A stretch of DNA of 64,000 bases, taken from NCBI GenBank assembly GCA_023014335.1, contig JAECYW010000003.1, positions 3,534,001 through 3,598,000 of the forward strand, written 5' to 3'. Of the stretch, positions 10,202 through 20,159 are shown piece after piece. This DNA comes from Galerina marginata. Taxonomy: Eukaryota; Basidiomycota; Agaricomycetes; Agaricales; Galerinaceae. Under the pieces are notes generated by a model. That model worked only from the letters and a program-made list of their open reading frames with translations. It searched no databases and had not been told where the DNA came from. The position numbers and the translations under genes are program-made. Numbering within the stretch: the stretch's first letter is position 1; every line of letters starts with the position of its first letter.

Positions 10202-11761
10202 ATGTCGGTTTACCCCGCCTCAATTGACGACAATGATCCCCAGGTCCTTTACTCGAGTGGCTGGGAGCTAGTTACGAAAGATTTATCGTGGACAGGAACG
10301 ATGCATTCGACCTCTGTTATTGGTTCTTGGGCCAGAGTCCGTTTTACCGGTCAGTTTGCTAGTTCATTGAACCAACGCTCGCGCCTGGCTAATCTTATTT
10401 CGTGTTTGGGACGTAGGTTCCCGCGTTGCTGTCGTTTGCACAATTCCAACAGGCTCTGGGTCACTCAGTAAAGCGTCTTTCAGTCTCGATAACGGTCCTG
10501 CGATTCCTCAGTCGCACGTAACCACCCCTCCCGTTCAGTGGCAGACCGTATTTTGGGACTCTGGGCCTTTACCTTTCGGGTCACACCTAGTCGTCATCAC
10601 AAATACGGGGAATGATGCCTATTTCAGGCTCGACCATATCGATTACGACCCAACGGACAGTAGTTCGCCAAAAGCTTCCTCTACGCCTCCTCCTCCGTGA
10701 GTTGAAATGGGGATGTCCAAGATTTATTGCTTACTGGTGTTTTAAAATTTAGACCCCCAGCTGGCTCGACAAGTAGGACACCCGTGGCAACACCTATTAG
10801 TTCCTCTTCCTCGGTCGGGGTTTCTTCCATCGCCTCGACATCCCGTAAGTACTCTCAACGTTCAAACATTTTGGTTCATCCTGATCGATTTTCTCATTAA
10901 AAAGCTGCGACAAGCGCACTCGCCCCAACAAATGCCACGGTAATCATAGTTCCATCGACCTCGTCCAGCTTACCGGCGACATCACCAGCCAGCACACCCG
11001 GCAATGATCTTAACAGCGGCGTGGGTTCGACCTCAACGAAGAGCTCAGGCAGTCCAACTACCGCCATCATCGCCGGGATTTTAGGAGCCCTACTTGGTAT
11101 CTTGCTCGTGGTGGGATTAGTGTTTTTTGTCCGACGTCGTCTGCGTCGAGCGCGGTATGCGGACGACACACCTTCTGGTCTGTCCCGTAAGTTACGCAAA
11201 TACACAAATCCTCATCGCCTTGCTCATTTTATCTGATTTTTTGCAGGTCGAAGCATCAAGCCGTCCCCTTTCAACTTGAACAGAACCTCAAATGAAATGT
11301 CTACTACCAATCTCGTCACCGCCGGCGCCGGCTCATTTTCTAACACATACAACTCAATTGGAGACACCAGACGCACGCAGGAAGGCGGTAGTACCCCACG
11401 CAGTTTCTCTCCGCCTCCTACTCTCACCAATTCCTCTGTATCCGGCTCTCATTCCGGGCACCGCGAATCCATGCCTATGTCGTCGTCGATGTATGACTCT
11501 GAAGCCTCGCATGTTGCCTTTGGCAGCACCTCGCGCGAGTACCTGCACCAGGGCACTGGCGGATGGACAGTGGGCGGTGGTGGCGTTGGTGCCAAGCATG
11601 CAGAAGCCTTTGGCCATCAAGTACAGGTGATGGATGCTTCTACCTCCTCCTCACATTATGGTGGGACTATGGCTGGGGGATCAGAATTCCAAGACGCCCC
11701 ACCGGCGTACCACCCTGCGCGGGCGTCGTATGTTGGCCCTGGTCTGGCCGAGAGAGTCTAA
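10202..11761 (+). CDS. Single-pass membrane protein with beta-sandwich-like ectodomain
   Basis: Five exons (10202-10349, 10417-10696, 10753-10844, 10905-11186, 11247-11761) join without frame breaks to 438 residues. The N-terminal domain (YSSGWELVTKDLSWTGTMHS to NDAYFRLDHIDYDPTD) has the pattern of carbohydrate-binding-like ectodomains common in agaricomycete surface proteins. A Ser/Thr/Pro linker follows, then one transmembrane helix (AIIAGILGALLGILLVVGLV), a stop-transfer FVRRRLRRARY, and a long Ser/Gly-rich cytoplasmic tail. The tail ends with PPAY, a PPxY motif that could bind WW domains of Nedd4-type ubiquitin ligases. No classical signal peptide precedes the ectodomain. The role is unknown; a surface sensor or wall-associated protein is inference. 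Confidence 0.85.
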
Positions 11762-12100
11762 CCGCACTTCACCTCGTCTGGCCCCTTCCTATTGTCCGTA
11801 TACTATTTATTTTCGACCGTTGTGTTGTTTAACATTATACCTTTATCCCCAATTTAAGCATACTCTCCGACCATCCCATTCCCTTTTCGTTCATTACTAC
11901 TTACCATATCCCTGTCTTTCTAGTACTCTTCTAGAGGTGTAAGCTTCCACCCATGTCACTTATTAGCCGAATGTTATCAAAATCCACCCTGGCCGTGAGC
12001 GCCCGTTACAGCTGATCCGAAATGATTCTGAGCATTGACAGTGTCGATCCCTGGGGAATTCTTATTCTTGGACATCCGAGTCGGTGTTCATGAACTCCCG

Positions 12101-12239
12101 TAGCGGAGACAGAGATTTGTACCTGTTTGTGTTAACCTTGCTTCCATCCATATGGCATCATCATTGGTGGACGTTCAAGTTATAATCTTAATCTACCAAC
12201 GGGAGCGCCTAACTACAGGTATCGCGACCTTAGGCTGAG
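12101..12239. repeat. Diverged direct repeat, left copy
   Basis: Shares collinear blocks with 14220-14330 in the same orientation: GCGGAGACAGAG, CATCAT, GGACGTTCAAGTTATAAT, and a block around GCGCCT.ACTACA.GTATC.CGACCT. The two copies bracket the F-box-like gene. The right copy is the immediate upstream region of the DNA glycosylase gene. Confidence 0.75.
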
Positions 12240-12245
12240 AATGAC

Positions 12246-12477
12246 CTGGTTGGAAAGATAACACTTGGATAACACGCTCGCAAACGGTGTTATCGAGATG
12301 TCCTAGGTAGAAGTTGAAGTTAACATGTTGTCAATACACTTTGATTGCCCTTTGTTAAAGCCTGTGGTTGGCATCCACGGGTCTCTCTCTCCGTCAATAT
12401 CGACTGGGCCATATTAATTTCCTAGGAAGGAGGGTAGCATCCATAGCGAATTCGAAACTACTTTACATGTACATATG
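12246..12477. other. Intergenic, short inverted repeat
   Basis: No gene seen. An 8-bp perfect inverted repeat GATAACAC/GTGTTATC, separated by 11 bases, lies at about 12268-12294. The preceding 11762-12100 is the 3' flank of the membrane protein gene. Confidence 0.4.
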
Positions 12478-14094
12478 TCAACTATGAGTGAAATCGAGAA
12501 CTTGGGCATTCCCGCTGCCGCAGGTGTACTCCTCGGTGCTACCATCGGTGCCCTTCCAGCTGACTCTCAAGCCATTAAACTGCTCTAAGGAGTGGAAATC
12601 ACAAGAATTTGCAGGCTGGTATTGGCCAAAATCAAGCCGTTGGATGGGTGCATCCTGTGCGTATCTTCGGGAGAGAAAGTCAAGAACGGGACCTACTTCA
12701 TGTAGCCCGTCGAGTTGGAGGAGTTCGAGGACGGGGAAGAGGGTATTATCAGGGGATGTTGAAAGGGAAAGAAGGAGGTTTAGACTGTAGGACGTGACAT
12801 GTAGTTCCTTGATTGAGGGCGAGGACAAAAGGATGTGTGATAAGGTTGAATCTGTTGCCGCTAGGGCAATACCCCTAATACTGATGGTGAGTTTTGTGCA
12901 ATACTCAAGCGAGATTGAGGTGATAGGCTCGAGGAGGGCGGTTATATCCGGGGCATCATGGTTGAACTCGAGCTCAACGGTGAACCCGCCGGAATCCTTT
13001 GACAAGTAAAGTAGGATGTAATCCTCAGTCATGACGACCTGGAGGTCACGCGGCAGTTCATTTTTGAATGAAAGTTGGAGGTATGAGCCGATGACACGTT
13101 GAAAAGCGACGAGATCTGCCGGAGTGGGCCCGAGTGGGCCGGATGTTAAACCGAAGTGTAATCCTGGTGCTGGTACAATGCGTTCCAAGACGGCCAGGTG
13201 TTTTGCCAATGATGTTCCCATATCCAACTTGAGTTCCTTGAGTTGAGGTAACACTGCGCGGGCCAGGCTATCCTTGTCGACCACGGGCGGATCAAGCACC
13301 GTTCCCCCGTAGTCATGGTCCTCATTGAACACTAAAACCTCGAGAAGTGGCATGCTAGCCAGTGTGTTAAGGAGTTCATGAGCGGTCCAGAGACAGGTTA
13401 TGTGGAGGACACGGAGGTTGGAAAACCATGGCCTGCGGGGGTGAACTCGGAAAGAGTCCACCCAAAATTCTTGCAATAAAGGCGCCCGGTCTGCAAATAG
13501 CTTGGGGATAATGAAAATCTGGTCGGCTGAACGTATGGCCAGGGTCACCCTAAAGGATTTCAGATTGATTGCTGGTTTGTTGAAGGCGTCAATGACTTCC
13601 CTCACAAATTCGTCGCCCTCGGTTGTAAAGTTGGATTTGTAGAATTTTATATCCAGGCTTCGTATTCTCGGCCAATGTTCGTCCAAGAGGGTCTTGAGAA
13701 ATTGTTCGAGAACACAAATATCTTTGGTGCTTATATGACAGTGGATATCAAGCAGCGAATCCCCGGTCCTGCGTAACACCTCGTTTCTCCAGTGGCACGT
13801 CTTTTGTGAAAGGTGGTCTAATTCAACGGCCATCCCCCACAGCGATGAAGAAGCAAGAAGCAGTTCTCGCCATGTCGCGCAAACTTGCGACAGATGGCGT
13901 AGGTTATTCAAAGCTGAGCGCTCGGAAACGCTCTTCGTCTGGATGATCGACGGCTGTACGACGAAATAAAATGTGTACCAGAGGATATCTTGGGGCAAGT
14001 AGAATCGGGCGACCACCAACGGCGATTGCTTCTGTAAAGTTGTGTTCAAAGGGTTCACCGACGCTGATAGCATCTGTAAAGATGTGGTGAACAT
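12478..14094 (-). CDS. F-box-like protein
   Basis: Intronless 538-residue frame from ATG at 14094. The F-box-like motif spans about residues 33-87: LPQDILWYTFYFVV, then LRHLSQVCATWRELLLASSS and LWG, matching the LP..IL / C..W..L / LW pattern of agaricomycete F-box-like proteins. The remainder is rich in spaced Leu (for example LLEVLVFNEDHD, LEYCTKLTISIRG, LPQLKELKLDMGTS), consistent with a degenerate leucine-rich-repeat fold used for substrate binding. Such proteins usually link Skp1-Cullin ubiquitin ligases to targets; the target is unknown. These genes form large, fast-evolving families in mushrooms. It is divergent to the DNA glycosylase and flanked by direct repeats, as if inserted between duplicated leader sequences. 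Confidence 0.85.
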   Translation of the reverse strand: MFTTSLQMLSASVNPLNTTLQKQSPLVVARFYLPQDILWYTFYFVVQPSIIQTKSVSERSALNNLRHLSQVCATWRELLLASSSLWGMAVELDHLSQKTCHWRNEVLRRTGDSLLDIHCHISTKDICVLEQFLKTLLDEHWPRIRSLDIKFYKSNFTTEGDEFVREVIDAFNKPAINLKSFRVTLAIRSADQIFIIPKLFADRAPLLQEFWVDSFRVHPRRPWFSNLRVLHITCLWTAHELLNTLASMPLLEVLVFNEDHDYGGTVLDPPVVDKDSLARAVLPQLKELKLDMGTSLAKHLAVLERIVPAPGLHFGLTSGPLGPTPADLVAFQRVIGSYLQLSFKNELPRDLQVVMTEDYILLYLSKDSGGFTVELEFNHDAPDITALLEPITSISLEYCTKLTISIRGIALAATDSTLSHILLSSPSIKELHVTSYSLNLLLSLSTSPDNTLFPVLELLQLDGLHEVGPVLDFLSRRYAQDAPIQRLDFGQYQPANSCDFHSLEQFNGLRVSWKGTDGSTEEYTCGSGNAQVLDFTHS

Positions 14095-14219
14095 AACGAA
14101 AATCGCGGGTGTTCTGAAATACGTACCGTCTCGGACATGTTATAGACGAAGACTCGGAAGTCTCTGGAGAAAATCAGAGATGGATCACGGAGAAGTCACG
14201 TGTAAGCAAAAATCCCGCC

Positions 14220-14330
14220 AGTGGCGGAGACAGAGGTTTGGACTTATTCCATATCATCATTTGGTTCGGACGTTCAAGTTATAATCCACCAAAGGAAGCG
14301 CCTTACTACACGTATCACGACCTCAAGATT
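14220..14330. repeat. Diverged direct repeat, right copy
   Basis: Partner of 12101-12239 (same orientation). It covers the probable promoter/leader just upstream of the glycosylase ATG at 14349. A CACGTG lies just before it near 14197. Confidence 0.75.
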
Positions 14331-14348
14331 CAATGCCCAAAACGACAT

Positions 14349-15910
14349 ATGTTGCATTGCCCAGATGAAGTCTCTTCCAAGGATCTTGACCAAGTTGAAC
14401 GCCCATCGGAGGACACGACCCAGCTAGACCAAGAAGAAGGGGACGACACACAATTAGGCATAATTGAATCCACCGAAGGCTCTTCTAGGGTAAACCCTTT
14501 CCTACGATTTGCCTTTGATGCGTCGCGCAATAGTCGGTCCCGACCTGTGAGTACTTAGGCATTTATTCATTGGGAGCGTAGGGCTGATAATTTCGTGACA
14601 CGTGAAGGTACAACGAGCGGAGCCTTCAGAGTCTCGCCTTGGGAAGCGGAAAGAGAGCATCGAAGCTTCTGAAAGCGAGGAGAAGGATAAGCCTAAGGTC
14701 AGGCGAACCGCAGTGCAAAACAAATCACCTCTAAAAGCTTCAGGTTGGTATTCATATGGCGCATGATTCTCTGCGGGGTGCTAAAAAATTGTAGGCTCAA
14801 GCAAAGTAAGGGTATATGAACACTTGCGAGGAATTGACGACAATCTGGACGTTGGGCTGGATAGTAAGCTACATCTACTACCACTTCTTGAAAGACCTGA
14901 TCTACAAATCCAGTCGTATTTTGCGGAATCAAGTTGGTTTCTTAAGCCAGCTGATTGAAGTATGTCTGATATTCGTTTCAGCCCTGGCAAAAAATCTGCA
15001 GAAATAGGACATCATTTCGGAAATCCCAACAACCACTTCTGGAGTTGCCTCCACGAATCAGGCAAGTCGGCTTTCTTTGGCGTATACTTCCCCGCGGCAC
15101 AAATTGAACCTCTTCCCTTCCTCCAGGTCTGACTTCTCGACGCCTCGATCCAAGAGAAGACGCCTCTCTTCCGAAGTTGTTTTCTATCGGACTGGTAGGC
15201 GATATCTCTCATTTCAGGTTCGATCTTAATTATGACATATCCCACCCCAGACAAACCTCACTGATCGTCCAACAGCAACAGTGAGTATCGTTGCCTTCTT
15301 TTTGCACTTTTACACCTGAAGTACCCGATTTCAGGAAACCGAACTATCGAAGGCCGAGCAGGTCGGGGGTGTACCAGTATTGCTTGGCAAACTTGCGCAG
15401 TACCGACCGCGTATCCTTTGTTTTGTAGGCCTCGGCATCGCAGATATCGTCAAGTCGAGAGCACTCGCCGTAGGAACCTCAGGTGCTCGCAAAGCCAATG
15501 GGTCCAAAGAGAAAGCTGTCGTTGGTCTACAACCTTATAAGATGGTACACTCGGAGTTGGGTTCGAGCGGTATGTTGGTTTCTTTAGGTTGAGTGGTATC
15601 GCCTTATTCACGTAACTTTTGTAGACATACGTGAAACCCTCTTTTATGCAGTATCCTGTACTTCTGGACGCGTTGTTCGATATCAGGTAGCTTTCATCTC
15701 CAAATGAAGCTGCTTTACTTTCTGATCTGGCCGTGGTTCTAGAAATCCGATAAAGTTCGCCAATTTCAGGAGCTACGTGACCTACTCAATGAATTGAAAT
15801 GCGGCACAATCGAGACGACCGCGATGGCTTCCGTAAAAGCCCCGCTTGCTATTAGACAACCAGTCAAAGACGACAGCGACCAGGACACGAAGGCGATTAT
15901 TATAAATTAG
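14349..15910 (+). CDS. G/T(U)-mismatch DNA glycosylase, TDG/Mug family
   Basis: Base-excision-repair enzyme that removes U or T opposite G. Ten exons join in frame to 354 residues: 14349-14546, 14608-14743, 14795-14863, 14914-14932, 14982-15061, 15127-15194, 15251-15280, 15335-15569, 15625-15686, 15743-15910. Hallmarks: the family active-site motif GINPGKKSAEIGHHFGNP (built across the 14933-14981 intron, Asn present), NNHFWSCLHESGLTSRRLDP, GLTNLTDRPTATETELSKAE, RPRILCFVGLGIADI, and SCTSGRVVRYQ near the end. The N-terminal 110 residues are acidic then basic (LGKRKESIEASE, DKPKVRR), a likely nuclear localisation region. The fifth intron (15062-15126) begins GCAAGT, a GC-AG intron. An upstream TTG-initiated extension is open but not needed. 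Complete and probably functional. Confidence 0.93.
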
Positions 15911-16374
15911 GGCATATGTTGCCTCCTATTGGCCGTCATTATCGATATCGGAATATATCATTTCGGTCGGGAGTTGACAAGCCTGTCCAGCTTCTCAAGT
16001 GAAAGATGCTTCGACTACAAATACTTCACCTACCCGAGTATTGTGGATAGAAAAATACCAGTGGGCCTTTGCTCAACAGGCCATCATGGCTGCCCTCGTT
16101 CTCGCAATTTTTTACGGACTTGTATACCTACCTAATTAAACTGTACATCGTCACATACTTTTATAATAGCCAGATGCAAAAGTCAACAAACTTTGAAGAC
16201 ACCTCAATGGACTCTTAAGCTGGTCACTGTCAATTTTTTCGTTCCAAGAGCATGTCTGATTGCAAACAAGGATCAAAGAAAGGGCTTTCAAGATTGCGAT
16301 ATACTCCAAAATGAACATTTGGCATTGACACCGACTACGCTTCGATAACCAACTAAAAGCATGCCGGCTACCAG

Positions 16375-16632
16375 ATGAAAACTGTCTTCTCACAATTCCT
16401 TTGCTCCGGTACTAGTTGGACAGGCGAAGAGGAAGGCAAACTCCGCGTTATCGAGTCGTGCTTGATGGTTTCTGAGGTTGAGTTGTCCATTGTAAAGGTT
16501 GGAACACCTTTGGAGGGCATTCACGCCATCTTAGCTGGCATGGCGGGCAAGGTAGATCCAACTATGCGTGCCCATAGCCTCTTCGCCTTGCTCGACAGTA
16601 TCGTCACCTTCTATAAAATGCTGTTATTATAA
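16375..16632 (+). CDS. Short open frame, unknown
   Basis: ATG-initiated 85-residue frame (MKTVFSQFLCSGTSWTGEEE to a hydrophobic end) in the tail-to-tail space between the glycosylase and the E(z) gene. Composition is protein-like, but no family, introns or promoter were recognised. It may be part of the 3' UTR of either neighbour. The rest of 15911-16374 holds nothing I can support. Confidence 0.2.
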   Translation: MKTVFSQFLCSGTSWTGEEEGKLRVIESCLMVSEVELSIVKVGTPLEGIHAILAGMAGKVDPTMRAHSLFALLDSIVTFYKMLLL

Positions 16633-19446
16633 TTAACCTGAAGGTAGATAATTCTCATCCTTCGGATCATCATACGACGGCACATAAAGCATCTCAGCGC
16701 TCGCACCAGGCATCTGCGAGCTCGGGAACTTATCCGGATCCCAGAACGTCGGTCCGTAATCGATGAAGAGCTCTTCGCCTGCTTCGATGGCCCGTGCGGC
16801 GTACACGCCTATTCTATGCTGGCCGTTCACTAGGAGGACTGGATTAGAGGAAATGAGAATTGTTAGTTTGTGTTTTTACTTTGCGTTTGTGCGGAAGGTG
16901 GAAAGTAGAAGAGGAAGGTGGTATAGGAAGGAAGACAGGAACATGCCTTTAGTGCTACAATTCGGCGACTTGCTGTGGTTCATGTACCGCGTCTCGTTGC
17001 CAGCATAGGCGCTGTCGAGCGAGTAGAGGGGGTTGAGGTTGAACACGTAGGAGCGGCCACGATGTGTTGCGTGGAAGCTAGAAGTTGTCAATGCAGAATA
17101 AGTCATGGTTGACATCTGGACCCACTGAGGATGGGGTAAATTAGAATTGGGGACTGACTTTCGTGAGTTTACAGTGGGCTCGTGGATCATCTCTCCGATG
17201 TATTCTTTGTTAAAAATGAGTCAAAGTCCTCAGTATCAGAAAAGAAAGGCGAAAGGCGTACCTGCGACCAGATCTCGCTCTTGACATGGTTCAAGCACAA
17301 AGAGTCCTAGACCCCATTCGCTTTCTCTGACTTCTGTCATCTGCGTTTAATGGCTCATTATGTTGCTTCTTCAAATTTAACAGAGAAAAACTCGAGATGA
17401 CAGACCTTGAATTGACCTCTCTGAAGTCCTACATTCCTACATAGCGAGGAATTATGATCTGCATTTGAAGGATTGTGAGCGCCTGTCGCTTAAACAGCAG
17501 AGAAAGAACAAATGACCTCTGAAAAGAAAAAGAATCCTAAAGATTAGCCACGATAAAGCAGAGCATATCATATAGACAATCACCTCGCTTCACACGGAAT
17601 GCACACCTCGGGATCGCATTCCGTATGTGCCCTAAAACACGAACACTTCTTGGTACCACATACTCTGCCAGATCGCGCGCAGGTGCAGCCTTTCCACCTC
17701 CTAGGACCTAAAGACCATCCATACAAGTCTATGATCAGCCCAGACGGAACAAAGGAGACGAGACCGTACAAGTTCGACTGCACCCACACCGCGAATGGCA
17801 GTGCGACTTGTTCTTGAAGCACTCGCAGCCGGAGTACGCGCTGCAGGGGCCTGTGTGCCGGCAGGGCATGTTTCTGAGCATTGGCTTATGAGCGGGCAAA
17901 GTAGGCATAGGAATTTGGGAAGATGAATTACGGTGTGAATTCACTTGGCTTTTCGTCCTCTATAATTCGAAGTGAGCTAACTGAGATGATAGATGAGGAA
18001 TTGAGAGCATACCGAATGATCTGTAACTTGAGTAGCTTGACTGTTTCACTCTGTTCGGTGGCTGGACAGGTGGTGGGTGGGTTAACTGGTATCGGTAAAT
18101 CTGGATGCAATCGTTCTTACTCAGCATCTGCCCGTCAAGCATAAAGAAAAGGATGAACGTACCTCACGACAAGGCTTGCGGCATAAGATGGAGAGATCGC
18201 ACGGTAAACTGTCCGGCGCATATCGCAGAGCGGCTGATAGTATCTCAGTTTCTTTTGTCGTCCAGTATGTACCCTAATAAATAAACAACGTGTTCTACAT
18301 TAGTGAAACTAATAAAAAGTAAACGTGAAGGTGGACCTTACGATTGAGTTTGAGCTGGATGAGGCCGTCAAGAAGCAATCCTGTCCGCACGGCGCTATGA
18401 CGATGTCGGTAGCTTTGACGTGCGGCACTTTCGGTGGGTTCGAGCTTGGGACTTGAGCTTTGACGGCTGTAGTCGTTCGTAAGGTCAGTACGAGGTTTTG
18501 GCAACATTATTGGGCAGAAATTTATAACTACATGTTTCGTCGTGCATTGCGCAGAATCCGGCGAGGCAGTTGAGGTTGGCGCAGAAGTAGTCTAAGGAGT
18601 AGCTGATGACGGAGTCGGGGTCGTCTGGGGTCTTCTGGGGTGGTTGAGGGTTGGTTTGGAGGGGAGGCCATGGAGGAAAATCTCTGGAGGTGGTGTCAGT
18701 ATTCCAGGTGTGTATGAACGAGGGGGTATCTACCGTTTGTGGCCTAATTTTTCGAGGACCTCGCATTCCAGCGGGAGGACCTCTGTTGAGTCAATGTCTG
18801 CGGAGGAGAGGCCGTGTTCTGAGAGTAGTCTTCGTATTGATTTGAGGGCTATAATTTGCGCTATTCGTGGAACGTTAAAATGGCATAGAAAAATAAGAGA
18901 AGATGAAGACAAACCATCGGGATCAGCTACGTTCCTCTGCCAGGCAAAATAGTGATAGGTCTCGATGTCGGTATTGTAATCGTATGTTTCGTCGTCCGAG
19001 AAGGGCATGAACGGCATGTAGTGCGAGTCGTCGCCCACGAGCAGGTTCTGCGAGATCGAGGTGCACATGTTATATGGCGGATACGGGCTGAGGATATCAG
19101 ATAGGTCGATGGTGGTCGTGACGGGTGGTATGAGGTGCCGTTTTGACGAGGATGACGAGGCTTGGCCACCGTCGTACGTGTAGTCGGTGATCGTGCATAA
19201 CTCATCAAGGGCCTTGGGGTCGGCTGGCCTTTTTAAAGGTGGTTTTGTCGGTTTGGGCTGGGCTCGAGGGCGGGCATATGGGCGGGAGAGGCTGGCTATG
19301 GTTTGTTGGGAATGTTCTTGGTCCCATGTGAAATAGCCATTCCATACAGACTCGTAGGTCTGGATAACAAGGTCAATTGAGTCAGGGGGAATTTCGTAAG
19401 TCTCTTCTTGAGAGTCTGGGACCATTGAGATGTCCGGATCCTCCAT
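16633..19446 (-). CDS. E(z)/EZH2-type histone H3K27 methyltransferase (SET domain)
   Basis: Catalytic subunit of a PRC2-like complex, inferred to methylate H3 Lys27. Starts at ATG 19446 ([20 protein letters not shown]). Multi-exon and joinable by eye: first intron 18849-18914, others at 18467-18531 and around 18274-18342, and further ones. Regions in order: acidic/low-complexity N-terminus; SANT/MCSS-like Cys-bearing segment ([33 protein letters not shown]); CXC/pre-SET cysteine domain ([54 protein letters not shown]); SET domain ([70 protein letters not shown]). The NHS and ELFIDY catalytic motifs are intact. The last intron (16839-16946) has a GC donor. A short C-tail follows SET. Its presence implies this fungus keeps a Polycomb-type system. 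Confidence 0.93.
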
Positions 19447-20159
19447 AATTGGAGAAAATCTGAGAAAATCTGTTTTGAACGGTTGGGGATTGGAGATGCA
19501 GTTTGAACAGGCTAAAACGCGTATATCGCGTGTATTTCTGTTCTCCGCTCGCTACAAATGGGTAGCCAATAAGTTAGTAGACATATAACGCGTCTTGAGT
19601 AGGGAGGAGAACAAGTCAGAGCCATGACCGCGACTTCCGTATGACTTAAGTATGACTTAGCAATTATATAATCAACAACAATTGGACTGGCAGCCGTTCC
19701 CAAGTCCTTGTAAAGTTGTACATGATGATCACAACTGTCAATCTGAAATGTGGTGGCTCGACCTCAAAGGACCTTGCTTATGGATTATCACAACGTTCCG
19801 GTGAGTATTCTAGATACTTACATATCGACCCTTGACAAGCTTGACACTTACTGTGACCTATGGTGATCTCGGTCACACTAAGGTATTCGGCGTATTACTT
19901 AGCGTAAACATAGTCATTTGCAATGAAAACAAGTGCTACACAATCGCATACATATTGGCTACGTATCTGCGAAGTTTGAAAATTTATGGAGAACATCTAA
20001 ATATCCTATGAATATTTTGTTCGAAAGTGTCCGAATTGAACCCTTGATGTATTACTCGGTCACGTGCTTTGCCCAAGCCTAATTCGGCTGAGTCTTGATC
20101 GAAAACTTGATCAGATAACAGCTTCTCTCCCACTGCGCTCGACGGCGACCACCAGGAGC
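19447..20159. other. Intergenic region
   Basis: Upstream flank of the E(z) gene and 3' flank of the Pogo transposase. Moderately AT-rich; I see no gene, RNA or clear terminal inverted repeat here. Confidence 0.5.

Noticed and set aside
12488..13009. Plus-strand frames opposite the F-box gene
   Set aside because: Shadows of the minus-strand 538-residue gene; poor composition and no motifs.
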